A stretch of 64,000 bases of DNA from PGYT01 sp963675055 (GTDB taxonomy: Bacteria; Bacteroidota; Ignavibacteria; Ignavibacteriales; Melioribacteraceae): assembly GCA_963675055.2 (NCBI GenBank), contig CAXXJE010000002.1, forward strand, positions 1,488,001 to 1,552,000, given 5' to 3'. Made by a program: the position numbers and the translations under genes. Each line of letters begins with the position of its first letter. The stretch's first letter is position 1. The notes beneath the pieces are model-generated. The model made no database searches. It had not been told where the DNA came from and saw only the letters and a program-made list of their open reading frames with translations. Positions 23,592 to 32,565 of this stretch are shown in pieces.

Positions 23592-24581
23592 GTGAGTGAA
23601 TCGTACAAATCTGCCGGAGTGGATATTAAAGCCGGGGAAGAGACTGTAGACAGAATTAAAACGCATGTGAAATCGACCTTTAATAAAAACGTTTTGGCAA
23701 ATATCGGTCATTTCGGAGCATTATTCGAAATTGATAAATCGGAATATGAGAAACCGGTATTGGTTTCAAGTGTGGATGGTGTTGGCACTAAACTTAAAAT
23801 CGCGTTTATGATTGATCAGCACGGCAGCGTCGGTCAGGATCTTGTTAATCACTGCGTAAATGATATTGCTGTTTGCGGCGCAAAACCTTTATATTTTATG
23901 GATTATCTCGCATTTGGAAAACTCGTACCTGAGAAGGCTGAAAAAATCATTGAAGGATTTTCAAAGGCTTGCAGGGAAAACGGTGCTGCACTTATCGGCG
24001 GTGAGACGGCTGAGATGCCGGGCTTCTACAAGGAAGATGAATACGATATTTCCGGCACTATTGTAGGCATAGTTGAGAAAGATGAAATCATTGATGGCAG
24101 TAAGGTTGCAAAGGGTGATGTGATTGTAGGCTTCAAGTCGACCGGACTTCATACTAACGGATATTCACTTGCACGTAAAGTATTACTCGAAAAATATTCG
24201 CTTAGTGATAAACCGGGTGAACTTGAAAATTCTCTGGGCGAAGAACTTTTGAGCATTCACAAATCCTATCTTGGTCTGATATCAGAAACTAAAAGCCGCG
24301 TTCATGCTTTCTCACATATAACAGGCGGGGGAATTATCGGTAATACGAAGCGTGTTATTCCCGAAGGACTCAGCCTGAAAATTGATTGGGAAAGCTGGGA
24401 AATCCCAGCCATATTCAAGCTGATAAAAGAGACAGGAAATATTTCCGACGAGGAAATGAGAAAAGCGTTTAACCTCGGTATCGGATTGATTGCGGTTGTT
24501 CCTGCTGCTGATATTGACTTTATTAAAAATGCCGCTGAAAAACTGGGCGAAGAATATTATGTTATGGGTGAAGTTGTTTAA
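23592..24581 (+). CDS. purM: Phosphoribosylformylglycinamidine cyclo-ligase
   Basis: PurM closes the imidazole ring to form AIR in purine synthesis, using ATP. The 329-residue protein has the family opening SYKSAGVDIKAGEE, the nucleotide/metal region VSSVDGVGTKLKIA (about 57-70), NDIAVCGAKPLYFMDYLA and GGETAEMPGFY (about 139-149), all intact. GTG at 23592 is taken as start because GGAG ends 5 nt before it; another in-frame GTG at 23586 overlaps that ribosome site. It is divergent from hrcA. Confidence 0.96.
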   Translation: MSESYKSAGVDIKAGEETVDRIKTHVKSTFNKNVLANIGHFGALFEIDKSEYEKPVLVSSVDGVGTKLKIAFMIDQHGSVGQDLVNHCVNDIAVCGAKPLYFMDYLAFGKLVPEKAEKIIEGFSKACRENGAALIGGETAEMPGFYKEDEYDISGTIVGIVEKDEIIDGSKVAKGDVIVGFKSTGLHTNGYSLARKVLLEKYSLSDKPGELENSLGEELLSIHKSYLGLISETKSRVHAFSHITGGGIIGNTKRVIPEGLSLKIDWESWEIPAIFKLIKETGNISDEEMRKAFNLGIGLIAVVPAADIDFIKNAAEKLGEEYYVMGEVV

Positions 24582-24620
24582 AGTAATTTGCATTTGCTGT
24601 AACTAAAAGAAAGCGAAATT

Positions 24621-25979
24621 ATGTTTATAGATACACACGCACATTTGTTCCTCCCGAATTTTAAGGACGACCTTCCGCAGGTAATTGATAACGCCCTGGA
24701 AGCAGGTGTAAACAAGATTATCGTTCCTGCTACATGTCTCGAAACATCAAAACAGGCGATTGAACTTACTGAAAAGTATGATTGTATTTACGCTGCCGTT
24801 GGAGTGCATCCTCACGATACGGAAAAGTGGGAAACTGACTGGATAAATCAGGTCGAGGAGCTAAGCCAACATGAAAAGGTCGTTGCTATAGGTGAAATAG
24901 GGTTGGACTATTATTATGATTTCTCTCCGAGAGAGATTCAAATACCGGCTTTCGAAGCACAGATGGAACTTGCAAAGGATAAAAAAATGCCGGTTATAAT
25001 TCACAACAGAGAATCGAATGATGATGTTATGAATATTGCCCGGAAATATTCCGGTGACGGATTCAAAGCACAATTCCATTGTTTTGCCGGTTCAATAGAG
25101 AATGCACGTGAGCTCGTTGAGCTTGGACATTTCCTTTCATTCCCCGGCAACATTACCTTCGTTAAGGCGGATAGTCTCAGAACTGTGCTCAGCAGGATCG
25201 ATACTGAGAATCTTCTTCTGGAAACCGATTCTCCGTTTATGACGCCGGTACCTCACAGGGGTAAAAGGAATGAGCCGGCACATGTAGCGCTGGTCGCGGA
25301 AAAGATTGCCGAGGTTCATCATCTGTCTGTTGAAGATGTCGCCAGAACTACATCATACAATGCTTATAAATTATTCGGAGTCGGTGAACCGATGGAATTA
25401 TCGTATACATATAAAATAAGAGACTCGCTGTACATTAATGTAACCAACAGGTGTAACGCCGATTGTGTGTTTTGTGACCGCAAAGGAGCGGCGGTAATTA
25501 AAGGGTATTCACTGAAGATGAATAAGTCGCAGGAACCGCCTGCTGATACCTATATCCGGGAAATCGGTGATCCGAAAAATTATGATGAAATTGTATTCTG
25601 CGGATATGGTGAGCCTACTATCAGGTGGGATGTCGTTAAAGATGTTGCAAAGTACGTTAAGGATAATGGGGGGAAGACTCGTCTTAATACCGATGGTCAC
25701 GGTAACTTCATTAATAAGCATGATATTACTCCTGAACTAAAGGGTCATATAGATACCGTTTCCATAAGCCTTAATTCGACTGATCCCGATCAGTACGCGA
25801 AACTAATGAGAGTAAAGCCGGAAATGCATGCGGAGATGATAGATTTCGCGAAGAAGGCGAAACAGTTTTCAAATGTTGTTATGTCGATAGTCGGGTTAAA
25901 TGAAGTGGATACCGAGCAGGCAAAGAAATTCGTATCAGATGAGATTGGTGTTGCCTTCCGGGAAAGAGAATATTTTTAA
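24621..25979 (+). CDS. TatD-family DNase fused to a radical SAM domain
   Basis: Residues 1-255 are a complete TatD metal-dependent nuclease: DTHAHL metal site (4-9), VGVHPHD, IGEIGLDYYY (about 92-101), IIHNR, FHCFAG and LLETDSPFM. From about 265 a radical SAM domain follows with the cluster motif CNADCVFCDR (CX3CX2C) and GYGEPTIRWD. In other bacteria a TatD-associated radical SAM protein is encoded as a separate neighbour gene; here the two are one polypeptide of 452 residues. TatD trims 3' ends of DNA; the radical SAM substrate is unknown. It sits between purM and prmA on the same strand. Confidence 0.9.
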   Translation: MFIDTHAHLFLPNFKDDLPQVIDNALEAGVNKIIVPATCLETSKQAIELTEKYDCIYAAVGVHPHDTEKWETDWINQVEELSQHEKVVAIGEIGLDYYYDFSPREIQIPAFEAQMELAKDKKMPVIIHNRESNDDVMNIARKYSGDGFKAQFHCFAGSIENARELVELGHFLSFPGNITFVKADSLRTVLSRIDTENLLLETDSPFMTPVPHRGKRNEPAHVALVAEKIAEVHHLSVEDVARTTSYNAYKLFGVGEPMELSYTYKIRDSLYINVTNRCNADCVFCDRKGAAVIKGYSLKMNKSQEPPADTYIREIGDPKNYDEIVFCGYGEPTIRWDVVKDVAKYVKDNGGKTRLNTDGHGNFINKHDITPELKGHIDTVSISLNSTDPDQYAKLMRVKPEMHAEMIDFAKKAKQFSNVVMSIVGLNEVDTEQAKKFVSDEIGVAFREREYF

Positions 25980-25995
25980 TTAACATTGAGCAGTG

Positions 25996-26844
25996 ATGGA
26001 AGATTACAAGGTTCATAGTATAACCTTTATTCCCTTTAGTTTTGATGTGGTCAGTGGAGTCCTTTGGTCACTGCCGATTGAAGGAATTACAGAAGAGGAT
26101 AACGGGCTTAAAGCTTATTCGAAAGTTTCATCCGAAATATCTACGGAAGATATTAATGCAGTATTGAATTCGCTTGTAAAGCAAAATCTAATAGAAAGTT
26201 TTGAAGTTGCCGAGAGTACTCAAAAGCAGCAGAACTGGAATGAGTTCTGGGAATCAAGGCTGAATATTATTCATATTACCGATAGGTTTACAATAAAGCC
26301 GACTTCTAAAGAGTATATTCCTTCAGGTGATGAAATCGTGATTACGATAGATCCCAAAATGTCTTTTGGTACGGGGGAACATGAAACCACCAAACTTTGC
26401 GTATCTGCAGTTGAGAATTTTGTAAAACAAGGAGATACTGTTCTTGATCTCGGAAGCGGGACGGGAATTCTTGCCATTGCCGCTTCTAAACTTGGTGCCG
26501 AAAGAGTTTATGCTGTTGACAATGATGAGTGGTGTCTTGAGAATGGTAGAGAGAATGTAAGTCTAAATAATGCAGACCAGAAAATTGAAGTAAGGCTTGG
26601 TGAAATTGACACTCTGGATGTTGATGATATTGACGTGATTATAGCAAATATCAATAAAAACGTACTGCTTACATTGGGGGAGCAAACGGCTCAGAAAATT
26701 AAGAAAGCCGGAATACTAATAATTTCCGGCTTTTATGAAAATAACTTGGATGAATTGACAGAATATTTTTCCAAATTCGGTTTTAAACCCGTTGAGCGGA
26801 ATACACTGAATAACTGGAGCTCAATGGTGTTGCAGAAGGTTTAA
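25996..26844 (+). CDS. prmA: Ribosomal protein L11 methyltransferase
   Basis: PrmA trimethylates ribosomal protein L11. The 282-residue protein has the N-terminal L11-recognition domain (about 1-95) and the class I methyltransferase domain with DPKMSFGTGEHETT (about 118-131), the SAM loop VLDLGSGTGILAIAASKLGA (about 147-166) and the NINKN motif near 218. ATG at 25996 is chosen; an in-frame GTG lies directly before it. Cotranscription with the TatD fusion gene is likely (16-nt gap). It converges on the MarR gene with a 2-nt gap. Confidence 0.94.
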   Translation: MEDYKVHSITFIPFSFDVVSGVLWSLPIEGITEEDNGLKAYSKVSSEISTEDINAVLNSLVKQNLIESFEVAESTQKQQNWNEFWESRLNIIHITDRFTIKPTSKEYIPSGDEIVITIDPKMSFGTGEHETTKLCVSAVENFVKQGDTVLDLGSGTGILAIAASKLGAERVYAVDNDEWCLENGRENVSLNNADQKIEVRLGEIDTLDVDDIDVIIANINKNVLLTLGEQTAQKIKKAGILIISGFYENNLDELTEYFSKFGFKPVERNTLNNWSSMVLQKV

Positions 26845-26846
26845 AT

Positions 26847-27272
26847 TCAGCCGGCCACTTTTTCAAGTAGTCTGCTTAAATCTTTCTTTTCGGCTTCAGT
26901 CAAACCTTTCATAGATTCACTCAATCCCTTTGCATATTCAGGGAAAAGTTTGTCTATTTTGTCTCTGCCCTTATCGGTTAACTCCGCATTTATTATTCTG
27001 CGATCCTTTTTTGAAGGTACTCTTTTCACAAGTTCTTCCTTTTCAAGATTATCAACAACACAAGTAATGTTTGCACCTGTTACAAGCAGTTCTTCGCTGA
27101 TTTTCTTTAAAGGAATTGGACCTGTTTTCATTAGTACTTCCAATACATGAAATTGAGGAGCTGTTAAATTGTGGGCGTACATTTGCCTTGAATGGGCTTT
27201 CTTAACTGTATCATATGCATGATTCAGCTTATTCCAAACGTCTAGAACGACGTTGTTCTTAGGGTTATCCAT
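26847..27272 (-). CDS. MarR-family regulator
   Basis: A 141-residue winged-helix protein: LTAPQFHVLEVLMKTGPIPL (about 37-56) leads into the recognition helix ISEELLVTGANITCVVDNLE and the wing VPSKKDRRIINAELT, all classic MarR positions. MarR proteins usually respond to phenolics or oxidants and act on nearby promoters. It is divergent from the menaquinone operon across a 460-bp gap, making that operon a possible target. Confidence 0.9.
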   Translation of the reverse strand: MDNPKNNVVLDVWNKLNHAYDTVKKAHSRQMYAHNLTAPQFHVLEVLMKTGPIPLKKISEELLVTGANITCVVDNLEKEELVKRVPSKKDRRIINAELTDKGRDKIDKLFPEYAKGLSESMKGLTEAEKKDLSRLLEKVAG

Positions 27273-27618
27273 TTTACCCTCACCTTATTTTTGAGTTAGA
27301 GTTAATTAAATATCCTATCCCGTCACAATCAACTGCACTGATCCCTATATTAAATGTGCATTAAGTTTGTGTAAGATATTTAAATTTCACAGCAATTTAC
27401 ATCACAATCTAAATAAAAATAAATTAAATTAAAAGAACACAAGTTGAAATTTAAACTTACGCTTAAAATGTACAAAATAATTACTTTACAAGCACTCTTA
27501 TTAATAAGGTAACTGTTGTAATTATTTTAGAGCAAAGCAGTATTTTTATTCTTAATATCCTTAAATTAAACTTGGTTTTTAAATAATATATCATAGTTTG
27601 TTTTACTTGAAATTTAGG
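27273..27618. other. AT-rich MarR/men intergenic region
   Basis: This very AT-rich stretch lies between the divergent MarR and menF genes. It holds an 18-bp near-palindrome AAGTTGAAATTTAAACTT at 27441-27458 and a CTTATTAATAAG palindrome at about 27496-27507, both candidates for a MarR-type operator. No protein gene is visible except a 14-codon frame near 27470. Confidence 0.35.
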
Positions 27619-27645
27619 TTGAGAAACGGTGGTTCTCAATTTTTT
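27619..27645 (+). terminator. Intrinsic terminator in the leader of the men operon
   Basis: TTGAGAA (27619-27625) and TTCTCAA (27633-27639) form a perfect 7-bp stem with a 7-nt loop, followed directly by six T (27640-27645). No + strand gene ends upstream, so it would terminate a leader or small RNA begun in 27273-27618. The 10-mer GTTCTCAATT recurs at 27706-27715, just before the menF ribosome site, and could pair instead with the first arm, giving two exclusive structures. Confidence 0.65.
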
Positions 27646-27734
27646 AACACATATAATTATTTTGCAACCATCTGTCAGATCATATTTGTATTAAGTATTT
27701 TTCAAGTTCTCAATTATTCTGGATAGGAAAATAT

Positions 27735-29138
27735 TTGACCGCAAGGTTTGAAAATATTAACAGGCTGTTTGATAATATTAAGCGGCAAAGCAATAATGGT
27801 ACTGTAATTTGCAGTTATGCATTCGAATATGAGAATATTCAGTTCTATCCCATTCTAAATAATCTTAAGAACTCGTCCGAAATCTATTTCTATTCTTCTA
27901 CTCCGTCAGAAAATAAAAAATTTCTTGGAGTTGATTCGGTTCTGTCTATTTCGCAGGAAGGCAATAACAGAGTTCAGGCAACATCTAGCAAAATTCATGA
28001 TATGGACTTTAGGCAAGTTAACAATTATCAAGATATGAATTTAGCTTCTGTCCCTCTATTTTTGGGCGGCATGAAATTCTCGCCGGATTCTGAAGATACG
28101 ATCTGGAATGATTACAGTGATTCCGAATGGATTATTCCCAAGCTTCTCTTTTACAGAACGGACGGGAAGGACTATGTTATTTACAATTTTATAATTGAGT
28201 CCGGCGATGTTCCGGATGCTGCCGGGCATGAAACTTTGCTGGAACATTGTATGAAAGTCTCTGCGGAGACAGTTTCAACGAAGGAATGTACCGTTGTTAA
28301 AACTGATAGGGATGATGAACTACAAAAGGTAAAGTGGATATCCCAGGTTCAGTCAGCTCTGGATCAGATTAGGGCAGGTAAATATCACAAGATTGTATTA
28401 TCACGTCTTGTCAGCAATGAATTGAATTGCATGCCGAAATTTGGAAATATAGTTGATGTTCTGGAGAGCAGGTATCCCAAATGTTATATCTTTGCCTTCA
28501 GTAAGAATAATTCAACTTTCTTCGGAGCTTCTCCTGAAAAACTGGCCAAGATTTCCGATGGATGGGTTGAAGCTGATGCACTGGCCGGATCGATTGGAAG
28601 AGGCGAAAGCGAGGAAGAAGATTTAAGACTTGAACAGGAACTGCTGAACAGCACCAAAAATCTGAATGAACAGAAAGCTGTTGTTGAATTTATAGTAAAT
28701 TCTTTCTCTGATTTTTCAGAAGAAATTTTTTATGATAAGGATCCTATAATAAGAAAGCTACCGAATATACAGCATCTTTGGACTCCGATTAAAGCAAGGC
28801 TTAAAGGAAATAAATCTATTCTGTCTATTTTGAAGGATATTCATCCAACTCCTGCAATTTGCGGTGTGCCATGGAATAGCGCTCTTGTTTCAATTAAAGA
28901 AATGGAGACTCATTCAAGGGGTTTATTTGCCGGTATGATCGGTTGGTTTAATTTTAATAACGAAGGGGAGTTTGCGGTTGCTATCAGATCCGCGCTTGCC
29001 AAAGAGAAAAATGTTTATGCTCTTGCCGGTTGCGGTATTGTCGAGGGCTCGGATCCCGAACTAGAGTATAATGAAGCTGAACTTAAGTTGAGACCTATCC
29101 TAACACTCTTCAAAAATGAAGAAATATATCAATCTTAA
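27735..29138 (+). CDS. menF: Isochorismate synthase MenF
   Basis: MenF converts chorismate to isochorismate, the entry to menaquinone synthesis. The 467-residue protein has the chorismate-binding C-terminal domain: KYHKIVLSR (about 216-224), FGASPEKL, DALAGSIGRG, HPTPAICGVP and the Mg-binding ending AGCGIVEGSDPELEYNEAEL. The context with menD rules for MenF over EntC-type roles. The start is TTG at 27735 with AGGAAA before it. The end overlaps menD by 23 bases. Confidence 0.94.
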   Translation: MTARFENINRLFDNIKRQSNNGTVICSYAFEYENIQFYPILNNLKNSSEIYFYSSTPSENKKFLGVDSVLSISQEGNNRVQATSSKIHDMDFRQVNNYQDMNLASVPLFLGGMKFSPDSEDTIWNDYSDSEWIIPKLLFYRTDGKDYVIYNFIIESGDVPDAAGHETLLEHCMKVSAETVSTKECTVVKTDRDDELQKVKWISQVQSALDQIRAGKYHKIVLSRLVSNELNCMPKFGNIVDVLESRYPKCYIFAFSKNNSTFFGASPEKLAKISDGWVEADALAGSIGRGESEEEDLRLEQELLNSTKNLNEQKAVVEFIVNSFSDFSEEIFYDKDPIIRKLPNIQHLWTPIKARLKGNKSILSILKDIHPTPAICGVPWNSALVSIKEMETHSRGLFAGMIGWFNFNNEGEFAVAIRSALAKEKNVYALAGCGIVEGSDPELEYNEAELKLRPILTLFKNEEIYQS

Positions 29139-30888
29139 CGTACTACTTGCCGAGTATTTTGTAAAAGCACTGTTTAAACTTGGTGTACGGGATGTTGTTA
29201 TTTCGCCCGGCTCTAGAAGTACGCCTCTCGTAATTGCTTTCAGTGAAATGAAAAATATCAGAAGTCATGTTGTAATAGATGAAAGGTCGAACGGTTACAT
29301 GGCATTAGGTCTGGCAAAGTCCTCCGGGAAGCCGGTTGCTGTTGTAACCACTTCTGGCACAGCAGTTGCGGAACTTTACCCGGCTGTGATTGAAGCTTAT
29401 CACCAGAGGATACCGCTTGTTATCTGCTCAGCGGATAGGCCTGAACGACTTGTAAATACAGGGGCAAACCAGACAATAAACCAGGTTGATATTTACGGTA
29501 ACTTTACAAGACACTTTTCAGATTCCGGTGATCCTAAACCAACGAAGAAATATTTTAATCAGATTAGTAGAGAGGTCTCGAAGGGATTCAGTTCTCTATT
29601 GTTAAATCCGGGGCCGGTTCATTTTAATCTAAGATTCGACAAACCCTTAGAAAAATTTGCATCTACCCATCTTTTAGAGAGTAAATTTATAAGCTTTGTA
29701 AGAGCCTTGAAGCTTGTTGCGGGTAGGATTCAGAACCAACAATGTGTAACTGATGAGACCGGACGGATTGGAAATCTTATTAGATCAAGCCGAAGAATAT
29801 TGATTATGGCGGGTCCTGCTAATTTAACTAGTAAAGAAGCAAAAGAAATTGTATCGATATCCAGGCGATTGAATGCTCCCATTATTGCCGATGGACTTTC
29901 CGGATTAAGAATGTCCGGGATAACGAGGGCGGATATACTATTTAACGCAACAGCATTCATTCGCAACAGGAATTTTCTGAGTACATTTGATCCGGATCTT
30001 ATAATTCAGTTCGGTGATGCTCCAACATCAAATATTCTGCTCAGATTCTTTAATGATTCAAAGTCTGTGAAAGTCTTGTTTAACAAATTGGGAGATGTAA
30101 AGGATCCTTCAAGGACCTATAAATACTTGGTGAAGCAAACACCCGGTGAATTTTTATCATTATTAAAACAGAGAAAAATAGCAGCTGACAATCCGGATAA
30201 AGTATGGAGTAATTCGCTGCTAGACTTAAATGAAAAAGCGCAGGTATTGAAGGAAGACATAATTGAGCGTTCATTGTTAAGGTGTGAAGCTGGTCTTGTA
30301 AAAACATTACTTGATTCAATCCCGGAAGGGTCGAATTTAATGTTGTCCAATAGTATTGTCCCAAGAGATGTAGACTATTTTTCGAACATTTACGATAAGA
30401 AGATTGCGATTTACCATAACAGGGGCGCGAGCGGAATTGATGGAATAATTTCAACAGCCGCCGGAATACAAGCCGCATCAGGATCGAGAACATATCTCCT
30501 GACGGGTGATCTGGCATTTATGCATGATTTAAATGGTTTGTGGCTGCTTAAGAAGTATGAAATCCCATTAACTATCATATTGGTTAATAATAACGGTGGA
30601 TCGATTTTCGAAATGCTTCCGGTTTACAAAGAGAATATCGACTTCGAAAAGTATTTTAAAGTACCGACGGAATCCGACTTTAAAAAACTTACGCAATCAT
30701 TTAAAGGCGGGTATGCATTGATACGCAGTAAGAGTCAGTTAGCTGGATTAATATCTAACGAAAATAGTGGGTTCAGGGTTTTGGAAATCAGAACCGATTC
30801 ACAATACTCACTTGGAATAAGGAAGAAGTACTGGAATAAAGTTATTCAGGAAACTCAGAAAGTAATAGATGAATATAGCCACCGGTAG
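29116..30888 (+). CDS. menD: SEPHCHC synthase MenD
   Basis: MenD is a thiamine diphosphate enzyme that joins isochorismate with the succinyl semialdehyde unit from 2-oxoglutarate. The 590-residue length is slightly above the usual 550-580. The N-terminal ISPGSRSTPL (30-39) and TSGTAVAELYPAVIEA (about 76-91) segments and the ThDP/Mg motif GDLAFMHDLNGLW ... NNNGGSIFE (about 461-499) are present. The start overlaps menF and the end overlaps menH by 20 bases, indicating translational coupling. Confidence 0.96.
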   Translation: MKKYINLNVLLAEYFVKALFKLGVRDVVISPGSRSTPLVIAFSEMKNIRSHVVIDERSNGYMALGLAKSSGKPVAVVTTSGTAVAELYPAVIEAYHQRIPLVICSADRPERLVNTGANQTINQVDIYGNFTRHFSDSGDPKPTKKYFNQISREVSKGFSSLLLNPGPVHFNLRFDKPLEKFASTHLLESKFISFVRALKLVAGRIQNQQCVTDETGRIGNLIRSSRRILIMAGPANLTSKEAKEIVSISRRLNAPIIADGLSGLRMSGITRADILFNATAFIRNRNFLSTFDPDLIIQFGDAPTSNILLRFFNDSKSVKVLFNKLGDVKDPSRTYKYLVKQTPGEFLSLLKQRKIAADNPDKVWSNSLLDLNEKAQVLKEDIIERSLLRCEAGLVKTLLDSIPEGSNLMLSNSIVPRDVDYFSNIYDKKIAIYHNRGASGIDGIISTAAGIQAASGSRTYLLTGDLAFMHDLNGLWLLKKYEIPLTIILVNNNGGSIFEMLPVYKENIDFEKYFKVPTESDFKKLTQSFKGGYALIRSKSQLAGLISNENSGFRVLEIRTDSQYSLGIRKKYWNKVIQETQKVIDEYSHR

Positions 30889-31702
30889 TCACCACATTCA
30901 TTGCACTCTAAATAGTCCGGGGAAATTGGATTCCGGAATGCCTGTACTTTTTCTCCATGGATTTACCGGCAGTTCAGCCGATTGGGAAATTATATTCAGA
31001 AGTATTGATGATGAGTTTTATCCTTTCGGGATTGATCTTATCGGTCATGGAGAGTCATCAACTCCACAAGAAGTTTTATACTATAATCACAAATCAGTAA
31101 CGCAGCAGATTAATGATGTTCTTGATTATTTGGGAATTAACCAAGTTATTTTATGCGGGTATTCAATGGGGGGCAGGGCAGCATTAAGTTTTTATTTTGC
31201 CTGTCCCGGCAGGGTTGCAGGATTAGTACTTGAAAGTACTAATCCGGGTATACAGGATGAAACAGAGCGAGAGAAGAGAGTTCAAAGCGATTCAGAATTA
31301 ATAAACCGTATTCAATCTAACGGGATAGAAGAGTTTATAGATTTTTGGTACAGTCTGCCGTTATTCGAATCATTAGAAAACATTCCGTCTCGTTATCTTG
31401 ATGAATTAATTAGTCGACGATACAAAAATAATGTTGCCGGTCTGTGTAATTCACTAGCAGGTTTCGGTACTGGTGTTATGCCGGACTATTGGGAAAAACT
31501 GAAAGAGATTAATATCCCCGTACAACTTATCACCGGGGAAATTGATGAGAAATATAAAGCGTTGAGTTTCCGAGTAGCTGAACAAATAAGGCAGGCTGAG
31601 CTAGACATAATTAAATCAGCCGGACATAACACTCATCTCGAAAAACCCGCAGAATTTGTATCTTTAGTAAATTCGTTTTTACGAAATAATTTCGTACAAT
31701 AA
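30869..31702 (+). CDS. menH: SHCHC synthase MenH (alpha/beta hydrolase)
   Basis: MenH removes pyruvate from SEPHCHC to form SHCHC. The 277-residue alpha/beta hydrolase has LFLHGFTGSSADWE (about 27-40), GYSMGGRAALSF with the nucleophile Ser near 98, GEIDEKY with the acid near 229, and SAGHNTHLEKP with the catalytic His near 255. The fold alone is not specific, but its place between menD and menB with overlapping frames makes the assignment secure. Confidence 0.9.
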   Translation: MNIATGSHHIHCTLNSPGKLDSGMPVLFLHGFTGSSADWEIIFRSIDDEFYPFGIDLIGHGESSTPQEVLYYNHKSVTQQINDVLDYLGINQVILCGYSMGGRAALSFYFACPGRVAGLVLESTNPGIQDETEREKRVQSDSELINRIQSNGIEEFIDFWYSLPLFESLENIPSRYLDELISRRYKNNVAGLCNSLAGFGTGVMPDYWEKLKEINIPVQLITGEIDEKYKALSFRVAEQIRQAELDIIKSAGHNTHLEKPAEFVSLVNSFLRNNFVQ

Positions 31703-31728
31703 ATTATTTATTTCATAAAGGATTTGTG

Positions 31729-32562
31729 ATGAGCTATAACTGGATAAAAGCAAAAGACTATTCCGACATCATATATGAAAAGATGGATGGAATAGCGAGA
31801 ATTACTATTAACAGGCCTGAGGTTCGAAATGCATTCAGACCGGAAACGGTTCTTGAAATGTATGATGCATTTAATGATGCAAGAGAAGATTCGGATGTGG
31901 GAGTTGTTCTGCTAACCGGCAATGGACCAGCAAAGGATGGAAAGTATGCATTCTGCTCTGGCGGTGATCAGAAAATACGTGGAGATAAAGGCTATGTAGG
32001 CAGTGATGGTGTGCCGCGTCTGAATATATTGGATGTTCAGAAGCAGATAAGGAGTATACCCAAGCCTGTAATTGCACTCGTTGCCGGATACGCTATCGGT
32101 GGCGGACATGTACTACATGTTATGTGCGATTTAACAATAGCGGCTGACAATGCCGTGTTTGGTCAGACCGGACCAAAAGTCGGCAGCTTTGACGGAGGAT
32201 TCGGGGCAAGCTTTCTTGCGAGGATGGTTGGACAGAAACGTGCTAGGGAAATATGGTATCTCTGCCGTCAGTACAACGCCAAGGAAGCATACGAAATGGG
32301 AATGGTGAATAAGGTTGTTCCTGTTGAAAAGCTCGAGGTTGAAGGCGTTTCTTGGGCGAAGGAAATACTTGAGAAGAGCGCACTATCATTACGCCTGCTT
32401 AAGTCGGCCTTTAACGCCGAACTGGATGGACAGACTGGAATACAGGAGCTTGCAGGAAACGCGACTCTTCTTTACTATATGTCTGAAGAAGCTCAGGAAG
32501 GTAAGAATGCATATAATGAAAAAAGGAAACCTGATTTCTCAAAATTTCCGAGAGTACCTTAG
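31729..32562 (+). CDS. menB: 1,4-dihydroxy-2-naphthoyl-CoA synthase
   Basis: MenB, a crotonase-fold enzyme, closes the second ring to give DHNA-CoA. The 277-residue protein has RITINRPEVRNAFRPETV (about 23-40), the SGGDQKIRGDKGYVG loop specific for MenB (about 77-91) and the oxyanion helix region AIGGGHVLH plus QTGPKVGSFDGGFGA. ATG at 31729 is used (AAAGGA before); a GTG precedes it in frame. It lies 26 nt after menH. Confidence 0.97.
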   Translation: MSYNWIKAKDYSDIIYEKMDGIARITINRPEVRNAFRPETVLEMYDAFNDAREDSDVGVVLLTGNGPAKDGKYAFCSGGDQKIRGDKGYVGSDGVPRLNILDVQKQIRSIPKPVIALVAGYAIGGGHVLHVMCDLTIAADNAVFGQTGPKVGSFDGGFGASFLARMVGQKRAREIWYLCRQYNAKEAYEMGMVNKVVPVEKLEVEGVSWAKEILEKSALSLRLLKSAFNAELDGQTGIQELAGNATLLYYMSEEAQEGKNAYNEKRKPDFSKFPRVP

Positions 32563-32565
32563 CAG

